Positions 1-8,439 of a DNA stretch of 32,945 nucleotides are shown here, in pieces. Position 1 is the stretch's first letter. Each line of letters begins with the position of its first letter. The position numbers were made by a program, and so were the translations under genes. The notes beneath the pieces are model-generated. The model worked only from the letters and a program-made list of their open reading frames with translations. It had not been told where the DNA came from and did no database searches. The DNA comes from Chitinophaga pinensis (GTDB taxonomy: Bacteria > Bacteroidota > Bacteroidia > NS11-12g > UBA9320): contig CAMDSC010000025.1 of the NCBI GenBank assembly GCA_945907065.1, positions 1-32,945 on the forward strand, given 5' to 3'.

Positions 1-30
1 CTTTTTCATTTAAACTAAACTAATAATCTT

Positions 31-2232
31 ATGACTGAAAATTCTAATAAAAATGTAATTCATCACGCACAAACCGGCGATTCTCAAGATGTAATTGATG
101 TAGAACGTGAACATTTAAAACTTAATGAGCAGCAAACAGTTTCAGGTCTTGCTATTTCAGGTGGCGGAATTCGCTCGGCTTCATTCGGTTTAGGTGTAAT
201 GCAATCCTTGGTAGCCAATAATCAACTTAGCAAGATGGACTATATGTCTACGGTTTCAGGTGGCGGCTACTTAGGTTCGGCTTTAACATGGGCGCTTAAA
301 CAAGGAGGTAAAGATGCTGGGACTACACCTGAAAATTTTCCTTTAGGAAAACGGGCAAAGCATAAGGTAAAGGATTCTGTGTTAAAGGATAATACAGCGG
401 ATGAGAGTGATAATAAGTTACTTGATTTCATAAGACAACACGGTTCCTATCTGGCCCCAACTTCCAGTTTGGATATGGTGTCATTTGTAGGTGTTGTTGT
501 TAGAAGTATGATTATGTCATTGTTCGTTTATATTAGTTTTATTACATTAGCCTTAACAGGATCAATATGGCTATTATACTACATATTAATTGACTTGTTG
601 CATTGGGTAAATGATAAAAATTTAATTGTAGAAGATGCAATTAACGAAGACCCAAGAACTGGAGGTGTAATGCTCGGAATTGGTATTTTTATTCTTTTTA
701 TTATCGTTATAAAAGGATTTTTTTATTCTTTGGGCACATCATTTAGTGGAGAAAAGGTAACTAGGTTAAGGTATATAAATTTTATTAAAGGACAAAAATG
801 GATAGGTAGAATGCTTAAATTAAGTTTAACGTGTTTGGTTTTTGGTTCGTTACCTAATCTAACAAATTGGATAGATGAAATTTCATACTATGTGGCAGGT
901 GGCTCTACATTTTTTGGCACAGTTGTAGGATTGTGGCAATATAAAAAGGCTCAGAATAAGGAAAAAAGCACAGGAATTTCATCTGATTTATTAATATATG
1001 GTGGTGCATTTGCACTATTTTATGGGGTGTTGTTTTTTGCATATCTGGCGGCCTACAATATATTTTTAGATAGAAACCATAATATGGAATCACCTATTGG
1101 ATTTTTATTTTTAGCTATTTTAACAGTGATTTTTGGGAGGTTTGTAAATTTAAATTTTATTGGGCCCCATCATATTTGGCGAAACCGATTAATGGAAGCA
1201 TTTATGCCAAACAAAGATGCTGTAGAAAATAATGCTTGGCAACCGGCTACTGAAGCTGATGGCGCATTAATGGAAGATATGTGTGATAAGAACAATCCCA
1301 AACCCTACCATATCGTAAATACAAATGTGATTTTAGCCAACTCGCCAAAGGTAGACTACAGTGGACGTGGAGGAGATAATTTTATTATTTCACCACTTTA
1401 TTGTGGAAGTGATGCTACCGGATGGAAACAAACCAAAATATTTCAAAAAAACAAAACACGAGGTATAACTTTGGCTACAGCTATGGCTACTTCAGCGGCT
1501 GCTTTAAATCCCAGTGCAGGGGTCTCGGGTGAAGGTGTTACACGGAATGTGGTGGTTTCAATGTTATTATCAATGCTCAATCTGCGATTAGGGTATTGGA
1601 CCAGCAATCCAAGCAAAACAAATACGATAGGTTCACCAAATTTCTTTGTTCCTGGCCTTACCAGTGAAATTTTAAGGTTTGGGTTATCAGAAACAAGTAG
1701 AAACCTTCAACTTTCGGATGGCGGACATTATGAAAATTTAGCTTTTTATGAATTAATTCGTCGAAAGCTTGACCTAATAATAGTATCGGATGGAGGAGCC
1801 GACCCCAATTTTAATTTTGATGATTTAGCAAATGGTATTGAGAAGGTGAGAGTAGATTTTGGTGCTAAAATTTCATTTATGGACGATTATAAAGTTGATC
1901 TTATCTTGCCTGGCACTTCAGGAGATACCCATTACCAAAAGAAATATGATATAGCAAAGCGAGGTTTTGCTTTTGCTGATATTAAGTATGCCGACGGAAA
2001 AAAAGGCGTGTTGGTATATTTAAAATTAGCCATGATTGAAGACCTACCAACCGATGTATTTAGTTATAAAGGAATCAATCCTTCGTTTCCACATCAATCT
2101 ACTTCCGATCAGTTTTTTGATGAAAAACAATTTGAAGCCTATCGGGAATTAGGATATTATGTAGGCTGGCAAATGATGGAATCACCAAAAGGTGAGGAAA
2201 TTTTTGGCAAACCAGATTCGAAAACTTCTTAG
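31..2232 (+). CDS. Patatin-like phospholipase with membrane-spanning insert
   Basis: Probable lipid acyl hydrolase with the patatin Ser-Asp dyad. The glycine-rich oxyanion loop GGGIRS is at residues 44-49. The nucleophile is Ser76 in STVSGGGY; this family often has T-V-S-G-G in place of strict GxSxG. The partner Asp563 lies in SDGGHYENL. Between them are nearly 490 residues, of which about 151-190, 212-235, 263-303, 320-345 and 355-372 are hydrophobic and look like several membrane helices. The catalytic parts thus flank an integral membrane segment, and the enzyme probably acts at the inner membrane. There is no signal peptide and no T9SS tail. The gene ends 4 bases before a convergent gene, with no clear terminator. 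The superfamily is safe from the motifs; substrate and physiological role are unknown. Confidence 0.85.
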   Translation: MTENSNKNVIHHAQTGDSQDVIDVEREHLKLNEQQTVSGLAISGGGIRSASFGLGVMQSLVANNQLSKMDYMSTVSGGGYLGSALTWALKQGGKDAGTTPENFPLGKRAKHKVKDSVLKDNTADESDNKLLDFIRQHGSYLAPTSSLDMVSFVGVVVRSMIMSLFVYISFITLALTGSIWLLYYILIDLLHWVNDKNLIVEDAINEDPRTGGVMLGIGIFILFIIVIKGFFYSLGTSFSGEKVTRLRYINFIKGQKWIGRMLKLSLTCLVFGSLPNLTNWIDEISYYVAGGSTFFGTVVGLWQYKKAQNKEKSTGISSDLLIYGGAFALFYGVLFFAYLAAYNIFLDRNHNMESPIGFLFLAILTVIFGRFVNLNFIGPHHIWRNRLMEAFMPNKDAVENNAWQPATEADGALMEDMCDKNNPKPYHIVNTNVILANSPKVDYSGRGGDNFIISPLYCGSDATGWKQTKIFQKNKTRGITLATAMATSAAALNPSAGVSGEGVTRNVVVSMLLSMLNLRLGYWTSNPSKTNTIGSPNFFVPGLTSEILRFGLSETSRNLQLSDGGHYENLAFYELIRRKLDLIIVSDGGADPNFNFDDLANGIEKVRVDFGAKISFMDDYKVDLILPGTSGDTHYQKKYDIAKRGFAFADIKYADGKKGVLVYLKLAMIEDLPTDVFSYKGINPSFPHQSTSDQFFDEKQFEAYRELGYYVGWQMMESPKGEEIFGKPDSKTS

Positions 2233-2236
2233 TTAC

Positions 2237-3121
2237 TCAAAGGAATTTCTTTTCTGAAATAATCCCGTCATTGGTCGAAATTACAATAAAGTAAATACCA
2301 TGATTAAGATTGGATAAATTGATTTCTTCAGTATTGATGGCTGATTGCAGCAATTGTCCGCTTGTATTATAAATATTTATTGAATTTATAACCATTGAAG
2401 CCGGTAAGGATACTTTATTATTAATTACTCTTATTTTTACTGTTGGTTCAATAATTCCAGTGTTGGATGGAGGTGTGAATTTATAAACGGTTCCATTCAT
2501 TGGCATACCAGTCACTGATTTAACATTACTTATTTCAGTCTTGTTTATTGTTGGATTTAGTGGGTCACCTTCTACCGATATAAACTTTGTAAAATTAGAA
2601 TTATAAATAGACACATAAGTTCCGTTATCTAGCCAAGTATCTGTTTGAACACGGTTAGGACCATATCTAAATTCTATGATATTTGAGGTTTCATACAACC
2701 AGCATTGAACACTTGCTGAATCTTCAAGGCTTGGAAGATTGCCATCAAAACCAATATTTTTATATTCCACTTTAAAAATTCGGTTGGGCGAAGTGCCCGA
2801 TACTAAATAATTGATAAATGATTTGCCAACTCCACGGCTGCTCATCTCTTCTCCTAAAAAGGTTATTTCTTCACCATAAGTTTTATCAATACTAAGGCTC
2901 CCCCAATCATTCAGAAATATGGAGTCACCAAGATTACCCCCCCAGTATTTAAATGTGAAAGGCATTTTAATGCTTTTTTCAAATTCAGTCCAATCACCGA
3001 TTACTATATTGGTGGCTCCTGAAAGACTGAAATAAGCTTCATTACTTTTTGAAAATGAGTAATTCTGGGCATTTACACTTAGAGCAAAACCTGCGGCTAT
3101 TAGGAATATTATTTTTTTCAT
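2237..3121 (-). CDS. Secreted protein with C-terminal T9SS sorting domain
   Basis: A 294-residue exported protein of unknown function. It begins with a typical signal peptide (MKKIIFLIAAGFALSVNAQ, residues 1-19). The middle is beta-rich, and I recognise no catalytic motif. The last 70 or so residues form a type A T9SS sorting domain: a strand with NIYNTSGQLLQ, then INLSNLNHGIYFIVI, then a basic terminus EKKFL. Such proteins cross the outer membrane through T9SS, lose the tail to PorU and are released or attached to surface lipopolysaccharide; porU and porV lie further along this window. It converges on the patatin-like gene. The body could be an adhesin or binding module, but nothing in the sequence decides this. 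Confidence 0.85.
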   Translation of the reverse strand: MKKIIFLIAAGFALSVNAQNYSFSKSNEAYFSLSGATNIVIGDWTEFEKSIKMPFTFKYWGGNLGDSIFLNDWGSLSIDKTYGEEITFLGEEMSSRGVGKSFINYLVSGTSPNRIFKVEYKNIGFDGNLPSLEDSASVQCWLYETSNIIEFRYGPNRVQTDTWLDNGTYVSIYNSNFTKFISVEGDPLNPTINKTEISNVKSVTGMPMNGTVYKFTPPSNTGIIEPTVKIRVINNKVSLPASMVINSINIYNTSGQLLQSAINTEEINLSNLNHGIYFIVISTNDGIISEKKFL

Positions 3122-3380
3122 GATTGTTTGTAATCATCGAAAGTAGGTAAAAACGCAATATTGGCAAAAGGCTGCTTATCAAATTTTAACTTATGGAAAA
3201 TTTATTTTAAGCGAAGATTGTCGCTTCGCATTTTGCGAGTTCCATAAATCAAGGTCACTGGCAATTTTGATAATAATAGTTTTCTGAAATAAGCTAGAGG
3301 CATGAAAAGGAGTTAGATTGCATGATGCAAGCTACAACTCAGGGTTTATTTCTCAAATTCTTAATAATTTACATTATCAT

Positions 3381-4199
3381 TTAATAAATTTTGTTGTTAG
3401 GATTAGAAAATAAAATTTTGATTTTAGTAAAAAGAGATTTTTTTTTATGAGTCTCTAAATACAATAAGTAAAATTCATGAAACGCAATTTTTAGAGGATT
3501 TTCACTCTTACTTCTTTTTGTTACTCCATAAGCAACCGGTTCATCTTCAGCACAAAATGTTCCAAAAAATCTATCATAAATAATAAATAAACCACCAAAA
3601 TTTTTATCCAAATACTGCTCATTACATCCATGATGAACCCGGTGGTGGGACGGTGTATTTAAAAACAATTCAAAAGGACCCAATTTGCCTATTAATTGGG
3701 TATGAAGAAATAATTGATAAAAGGAAGTGAAATTATCTATGAAAATGATCAGTAATGGGTCGAATCCAATAAAACAAAGTGGTGACCAAAATAGGAACCT
3801 ATATGTAAGGTGAATGAAGTGATTTCGAAGACCAATTGTAAAATTAAAATAATTGGAAGAATGATGAAAAGAATGAACAGCCCAAAATAGGTTTACCTTA
3901 TGTGCCATAAAATGAAATAAGTAAAATATTAAATCACATGCAAAAATGGCTACCAACCAAACCCATAACGTATTTTCCAGTTCAAAAATTCTATAGTGAT
4001 AAACAAATTCATAGAATATTAATGCTACTAATTTTAATCCTAAACCTGCGACAATAACTACTAATCCGAAACAAATATTGGTTAGTGAATCTTTTAACCC
4101 ATATAAATGACGATTATCTTTATAATTAATAAGTGCTTCTGCAGCCCAAATAATTCCAAATAGATAAATTGTAACTGAATTGATACTTAATTCTAACAT
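3381..4199 (-). CDS. Sterol desaturase / fatty acid hydroxylase family membrane protein
   Basis: A 272-residue integral membrane oxygenase-type protein. It carries the histidine clusters that hold the di-iron centre in this superfamily: HFMAH (His96, His100), HSFHH (His109, 112, 113) and HRVHH (His186, 189, 190). Hydrophobic stretches at about 8-20, 40-66, 78-95 and 135-160 are membrane helices. The length is usual for the bacterial members, which hydroxylate or desaturate lipids, carotenoids or alkylglycerols using oxygen. No partner gene points to a substrate. It is monocistronic by context: 259 bases separate it from the next minus-strand gene and 468 bases lie upstream. The family is clear; the specific reaction is not. 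Confidence 0.88.
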   Translation of the reverse strand: MLELSINSVTIYLFGIIWAAEALINYKDNRHLYGLKDSLTNICFGLVVIVAGLGLKLVALIFYEFVYHYRIFELENTLWVWLVAIFACDLIFYLFHFMAHKVNLFWAVHSFHHSSNYFNFTIGLRNHFIHLTYRFLFWSPLCFIGFDPLLIIFIDNFTSFYQLFLHTQLIGKLGPFELFLNTPSHHRVHHGCNEQYLDKNFGGLFIIYDRFFGTFCAEDEPVAYGVTKRSKSENPLKIAFHEFYLLYLETHKKKSLFTKIKILFSNPNNKIY

Positions 4200-4667
4200 A
4201 TTTTATTACTTTAAATATACGTTAACGGTTCAAAACTAGGACAAAGAGGCTAATGAAAATTATTGATTAAACCAATACTAATATATTGAGTTGCATTAAT
4301 TGCAAAATTTATTATTATTAATAATCTATATTTTTATTTTTTAATTGAATTTTAATGTAAAATGTTGAGCAAATGTAGAATTTGCAATAATTTTAACAAC
4401 AATTTGCGTTTCTTATTTATAAAATTACTTTAGCGAGCATAAATAAAAATTGATTGTTTTTACCTTTAGTGGTTTGATTTTTTAGTAGCAAGCAATTGAG
4501 GGAATTAAGAATGACTCATTCCTCGTCATAATATATTATGGAAGATTGTCAATACGATGAATTAGGAATCAGATTTAGAGTTATAAACGATTTTCTCTCA
4601 AATACACTTTATAAATGCTGAATATTGGAGATTTAATTCCCGAAAAGTTATAATACCACCATTCCCC
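4200..4667. other. 468-base AT-rich intergenic region
   Basis: I see no convincing gene here. It must contain the promoter of the desaturase-family gene and the 3' end of the asnS transcript (both minus strand). The only structures noticed are a 14-base palindrome CATAATATATTATG at 4527-4540 and a short inverted repeat TTGCA/TGCAA near 4290. Both are AT-rich and may be chance. I found no clear terminator after asnS. Confidence 0.5.
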
Positions 4668-6182
4668 TTACGGCATCAATCTTCCATACATCCTCGGAAA
4701 AGGAATACTTTCCCTCACATGTTTCAGTTTGCAAACCCAAGTTACTAATCGTTCCAGCCCAAGGCCAAAACCGGCATGTGGCACAGAGCCATAGCGGCGC
4801 AAGTCAAGGTACCATTCAAATTCCTGCATGGGCAGGTCGTGTTCTTTTATTTTTTGGGTAAGTAGGGCTTCGTCGGTTTCACGTTCGCCGCCACCTACTA
4901 TTTCACCATAGCCTTCGGGGGCTAGTACATCTACACCACGGGCAAAACGGCTGTCCGTTGGGTTGCGTTTTAGGTAGAAGGCTTTAACGTCATGTGGCCA
5001 GTCGTACACCATGATTGGGGATTTAAACAACCGAGTAATTACCGTTTCATCACTACCTCCAAAGTCGTTGCCATACTCAAAGTTTTTGGCGGAGCTTATC
5101 CATTGCGGTATGTTGCGCAAGTCTTCTTCCACGTCTTTGGCTTCGTTTTTTAGTTGACCAATTTTGTTTTGGTTAAAGTTTATTTCGCCCTTTTTCATCC
5201 CCGGAGTTTTTAGTTTTTGCTCACGGTCGGCTATTTCAGCGTTTATTTCAGTCAGGCGGTTTTCGGTAGTAGCTAATAAATCTTCCAATGATTTTATACT
5301 ATTTTGCCCGTCTACATCCTGTTCCCCTTTTATAATTCTTACCGCTTCATCGTAGGTTAATCTTGGAAAAGCACCAAGACTGCTTTCTAATAAGGCAGTA
5401 TCGCGGTCAATCAGTTTCAGTTCGGTTTGGCAATTGGCCAACACATCTTTTAACACATGCTGAAGGAATTTTTCAATCAAATCCATGTTATCAAAAATAT
5501 CATGGAAAGCCATTTCCGGCTCTATCATCCAAAACTCAGATAAATGGCGGCGGGTTTTTGATTTTTCAGCTCTAAAGGTGGGTCCAAAGGTGTAAATTTT
5601 TCCCATAGCCATAGCCATTGCTTCACCATATAACTGTCCCGATTGAGACAAATAAGCCTTGTCTCCGTAATAATCGGTTTCAAACAAATTGCTGGTTCCT
5701 TCGCAGGCATTGCCTGTAAAAATAGGGGCATCCATTTGCACAAATCCTTCGTTTTGAAAAAAGGTATGAATTGAAAAAATGATTTGGTTCCTGATTTTCA
5801 TAATGGCCCATTGGCGGTTGCTTCGTAACCATAAATGCCGTTGGTCCATCAAAAACTCAATGCCGTGTTCTTTTTTTGCAATGGGGTAATCTTTTACATT
5901 TTGCAAAACCTCAATATGCGAAATGTGTAATTCAAAGCCTCCAATTTGGCGTTCGTCCGCTACCACTTTTCCAGCCACAATCAGCGAACTTTCCAATCCA
6001 AGGCTAACTGCTTCATTAAATTTTTCTTCACCTATCAGGTTAATATCTCCAATGCACTGGCACTGGCCTGTTCCATCCCTTAAAATAATAAAAACCAAGC
6101 CTTTCCCATCTCTACGATTGGCTACCCAGCCTTTAAGTGTTACTTTTTTGTCAACAAAGTTTGATAAATCTTTAATCAGCAT
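4668..6182 (-). CDS. asnS: Asparaginyl-tRNA synthetase
   Basis: Class IIb aminoacyl-tRNA synthetase charging tRNA(Asn). The N-terminal OB fold (about 13-95, with LKGWVANRRDGKG) binds the anticodon. Motif 2 is at about 203-224 (FRAEKSKTRRHLSEF) and motif 3 at 471-482 (GFGLGLERLVTW). The C-terminus (FPRMYGRLMP) is complete. At 504 residues it is longer than the E. coli enzyme (466): residues about 288-365 are an extra, highly charged segment predicted to form a coiled coil (KSLEDLLATTENRLTEIN and following), placed between motifs 2 and 3. I recall a similar insert in some other Bacteroidota AsnRS, so it is probably a lineage trait. The gene diverges from rpoN across 72 bases. AspRS is excluded by overall similarity and the lack of the AspRS GAD-type insert. 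Confidence 0.96.
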   Translation of the reverse strand: MLIKDLSNFVDKKVTLKGWVANRRDGKGLVFIILRDGTGQCQCIGDINLIGEEKFNEAVSLGLESSLIVAGKVVADERQIGGFELHISHIEVLQNVKDYPIAKKEHGIEFLMDQRHLWLRSNRQWAIMKIRNQIIFSIHTFFQNEGFVQMDAPIFTGNACEGTSNLFETDYYGDKAYLSQSGQLYGEAMAMAMGKIYTFGPTFRAEKSKTRRHLSEFWMIEPEMAFHDIFDNMDLIEKFLQHVLKDVLANCQTELKLIDRDTALLESSLGAFPRLTYDEAVRIIKGEQDVDGQNSIKSLEDLLATTENRLTEINAEIADREQKLKTPGMKKGEINFNQNKIGQLKNEAKDVEEDLRNIPQWISSAKNFEYGNDFGGSDETVITRLFKSPIMVYDWPHDVKAFYLKRNPTDSRFARGVDVLAPEGYGEIVGGGERETDEALLTQKIKEHDLPMQEFEWYLDLRRYGSVPHAGFGLGLERLVTWVCKLKHVRESIPFPRMYGRLMP

Positions 6183-6204
6183 TTTTAGTTATGTTGTAAT
6201 AGTA

Positions 6205-6222
6205 TAATTTTGGGCAAAATTA
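6205..6222. promoter_or_regulatory. Palindromic pair of -7 elements between asnS and rpoN
   Basis: The sequence TAATTTTG-GG-CAAAATTA is an inverted repeat with an 8-base arm and 2-base centre. Each arm matches the TAnnTTTG -7 consensus of Bacteroidota housekeeping promoters, one facing rpoN (ATG 43 bases downstream) and one facing asnS. I infer overlapping divergent promoters, perhaps mutually exclusive. No good -33 TTG was found for either, so an operator is the alternative. Confidence 0.45.
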
Positions 6223-6254
6223 ATTCAATTTTCCCTGATTGACGTAGCCCCGAG

Positions 6255-7763
6255 ATGTTAAAACAAAACCTAAGTCACAAATTATTACAAAAACTATCGC
6301 CGCAGCAACTCATGTATGTGAAGTTGTTGGAATTGAACACCCTTAATTTTGAACAACGTCTGGAAGAGGAGATGATTGAAAATCCCGCTTTGGAATCGGG
6401 CAAGGATGATGATGATTTTGTTGCTGAATTTACAGAAGACAGCTATGCCGATATTGATGTAGATTTGGGAATAGATACTACTCCTGAATTTGAAGACAGT
6501 GAAATTGAGGCGGTAGACAAAGCCATTGAACATGCCGAGATAACCGATGGTTATATGGAGGAAGATGGAGGTGATTTTAGGTTGAATGAAGATTATAATC
6601 CCGAAGTTGAAGAAAAAAGTTTTCCAATAGTTACAGTTAATACAAGTTTTAGAGATAGCTTAACAGAGCAAGTTCATGCAGTATTAAGTAGTGAAACTGA
6701 CGAACAATTAGCAGAGCAAATAATTGGCTCATTAGATGATGATGGCTATTTGCGTCGGGAGTTGCGTTCCATTTCCAATGATTTTTTATTTCAGTATAAT
6801 ATTAGAACTACGGAGGAAGATTTAGAACGGATTTTAAAAATAATACAACGGTTTGACCCACCAGGAGTGGGAGCTAGAACCTTGCAGGAGTGTTTACTCA
6901 TTCAAATAAAACGCAAGGAAGAAAAGGGCCGCAATCCAATAATGGAACTGGCCAAAATGGTAATATCTGAATGTATGGATGATTTTTCGAAACGTCATTT
7001 CGAAAAAATAGCCAACAAATTGGATGTGGAAGTTGAGTATTTAAAGGAGGCCGTTTATTTTATTACCAAGCTAAATCCAAAGCCGGCATCAGCCGATGAG
7101 GAGACTAAAAACGAAACCATTATTCCTGATTTTATTGTTTCAGAAAGTTATGGCGAACTGGATGTTTCATTAAATCAAGGAAATCAACCTGACTTGCGAG
7201 TGAGTCGTGGATTTATTGATACACTTCAGCAATACGACAAAAAAAATTCAAAAAACGGTCATGTTAAAGAAGCAGTACAATTTGTAAAGCAAAAAATTGA
7301 CGGTGCCAAATGGTTTATTGATGCCGTGAAACAGCGCCAAAATACTTTGCTGAATACGATGAGTGTTATTGTAGAAATTCAAAAGGAATTTTTTAAAACA
7401 GGGGATAGCTCCAAAATTCGCCCGATGAAATTAAAGGATGTAGCCGAACGAATGCAAATGGATATTTCAACAGTATCGCGTGTGGCAGCCAGTAAATATG
7501 TGCAAACCGATTATGGAATTTTTTTATTAAAGTATTTCTTTTCAGAAGGTATAACCAATGAAGAAGGAGAGGAGGTAACTACCAAAGAAGTGAAGCGCAT
7601 TATGGAAGCTGCCATAAATGATGAGGATAAAAATAGTCCTATGAACGATGATGAATTAACGGAATTGCTCAAAACAAAAGGATATACCATGGCTCGACGA
7701 ACAGTTGCAAAATATCGTGAACAATTAAATATTCCTGTAGCTAGGTTGAGAAAAGCCTTTTAG
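6255..7763 (+). CDS. rpoN: RNA polymerase sigma-54 factor
   Basis: Alternative sigma factor that recognises -24/-12 promoters and needs an AAA+ activator to open DNA. Region I (about 1-50, LSHKLLQKLSPQQLMYVKLLELN) is the Gln/Leu-rich activator-response segment. An acidic region II follows (about 50-115), then the core-binding domain. A helix-turn-helix region lies at about 395-435 (LKDVAERMQMDISTVSRVA). The RpoN box ARRTVAKYRE at 480-489 contacts the -24 element and matches consensus. The length of 502 residues is normal. The gene heads a close series with the membrane protein (10 bases downstream) and the hydratase. No sigma-54 activator is present in the window. Confidence 0.97.
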   Translation: MLKQNLSHKLLQKLSPQQLMYVKLLELNTLNFEQRLEEEMIENPALESGKDDDDFVAEFTEDSYADIDVDLGIDTTPEFEDSEIEAVDKAIEHAEITDGYMEEDGGDFRLNEDYNPEVEEKSFPIVTVNTSFRDSLTEQVHAVLSSETDEQLAEQIIGSLDDDGYLRRELRSISNDFLFQYNIRTTEEDLERILKIIQRFDPPGVGARTLQECLLIQIKRKEEKGRNPIMELAKMVISECMDDFSKRHFEKIANKLDVEVEYLKEAVYFITKLNPKPASADEETKNETIIPDFIVSESYGELDVSLNQGNQPDLRVSRGFIDTLQQYDKKNSKNGHVKEAVQFVKQKIDGAKWFIDAVKQRQNTLLNTMSVIVEIQKEFFKTGDSSKIRPMKLKDVAERMQMDISTVSRVAASKYVQTDYGIFLLKYFFSEGITNEEGEEVTTKEVKRIMEAAINDEDKNSPMNDDELTELLKTKGYTMARRTVAKYREQLNIPVARLRKAF

Positions 7764-7773
7764 CTTTGCAACA

Positions 7774-8439
7774 ATGATAAAATTCGCAAAATTCTTTTCA
7801 GTTTTCTTTCACCCTCTGTTTCTCACCTTCTATAATTTTCTGTATTTTATATTCCTGACTGATGCCAAAGGGGCAGCCTTAGGTTTTATCATAACTCTGT
7901 TTTTTTTAGCATGTGTCATGATTCCGATTTTTTACACCGTAATGATTGTTTACAAAGAAAACCGGGATGTAGAATGGGAACAATTTTCTGATATGTCAAT
8001 GCTTTCAAGAAAGAAACTATTAGCTTATACAATTATCTATAACGTAATCTTTTTACTATTTGTAATAAGTTTGAGTCATGCTTTTTTAGGAGACTATAAA
8101 CCCATGTTTGCATCCGTTCTAATGGCCTTTGTATTTTCAATGATGCTTTCATTTGTATTGCATCTGCTCAATATTAAAAATAGTTTACATGCACTTAATG
8201 CCTCATTTTTTCTTGTTTATTGTCTTATTTTTTCTTGGAAAATACCTGGCATTGAAAGTTTGGAAAATACCAAAGAAATCTTATTCTTAATTTTTGCAGG
8301 AGTCAATTTTATTGCGCTTATAGGAGTTATTTGGGCAAGATTATTTACCAAAGCTCATACAGTAAAGGAAATAGGCTACGGATTATTAGTTGGGATTTTA
8401 AGTCCCGTTATACTTACTTTGCTCACTTATGGAATTTAA
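7774..8439 (+). CDS. Multi-pass membrane protein of unknown function
   Basis: A 221-residue, strongly hydrophobic protein with about six predicted membrane helices (roughly 8-28, 34-60, 83-105, 112-133, 140-155, 167-190, 200-220). A polar loop between the second and third carries ENRDVEWEQFSDMSMLSRKK. The layout faintly recalls PAP2-type phosphatases, but I do not see their KxxxxxxRP, SGH and SRxxxxxHxxxD motifs, so I leave it unassigned. It starts 10 bases after rpoN and its end overlaps the hydratase start by 11 bases, so the three are probably co-transcribed and the last two translationally coupled. Confidence 0.8.
   Translation: MIKFAKFFSVFFHPLFLTFYNFLYFIFLTDAKGAALGFIITLFFLACVMIPIFYTVMIVYKENRDVEWEQFSDMSMLSRKKLLAYTIIYNVIFLLFVISLSHAFLGDYKPMFASVLMAFVFSMMLSFVLHLLNIKNSLHALNASFFLVYCLIFSWKIPGIESLENTKEILFLIFAGVNFIALIGVIWARLFTKAHTVKEIGYGLLVGILSPVILTLLTYGI

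Noticed and set aside
3150-3330. Short hairpins (AAGCGA/TCGCTT and TTGCAT/ATGCAA) as terminators
   Set aside because: Stems of only 6 pairs with no T-run in the needed direction.
4527-4540. Palindrome CATAATATATTATG as an operator
   Set aside because: Very AT-rich, more than 100 bases from any start codon, and consistent with chance.
5164-6207. Plus-strand open frames within asnS
   Set aside because: They lie antisense to a complete, conserved synthetase and have no recognisable features.
7774-8439. PAP2-family phosphatase
   Set aside because: The general helix pattern fits, but the phosphatase signature motifs are absent.
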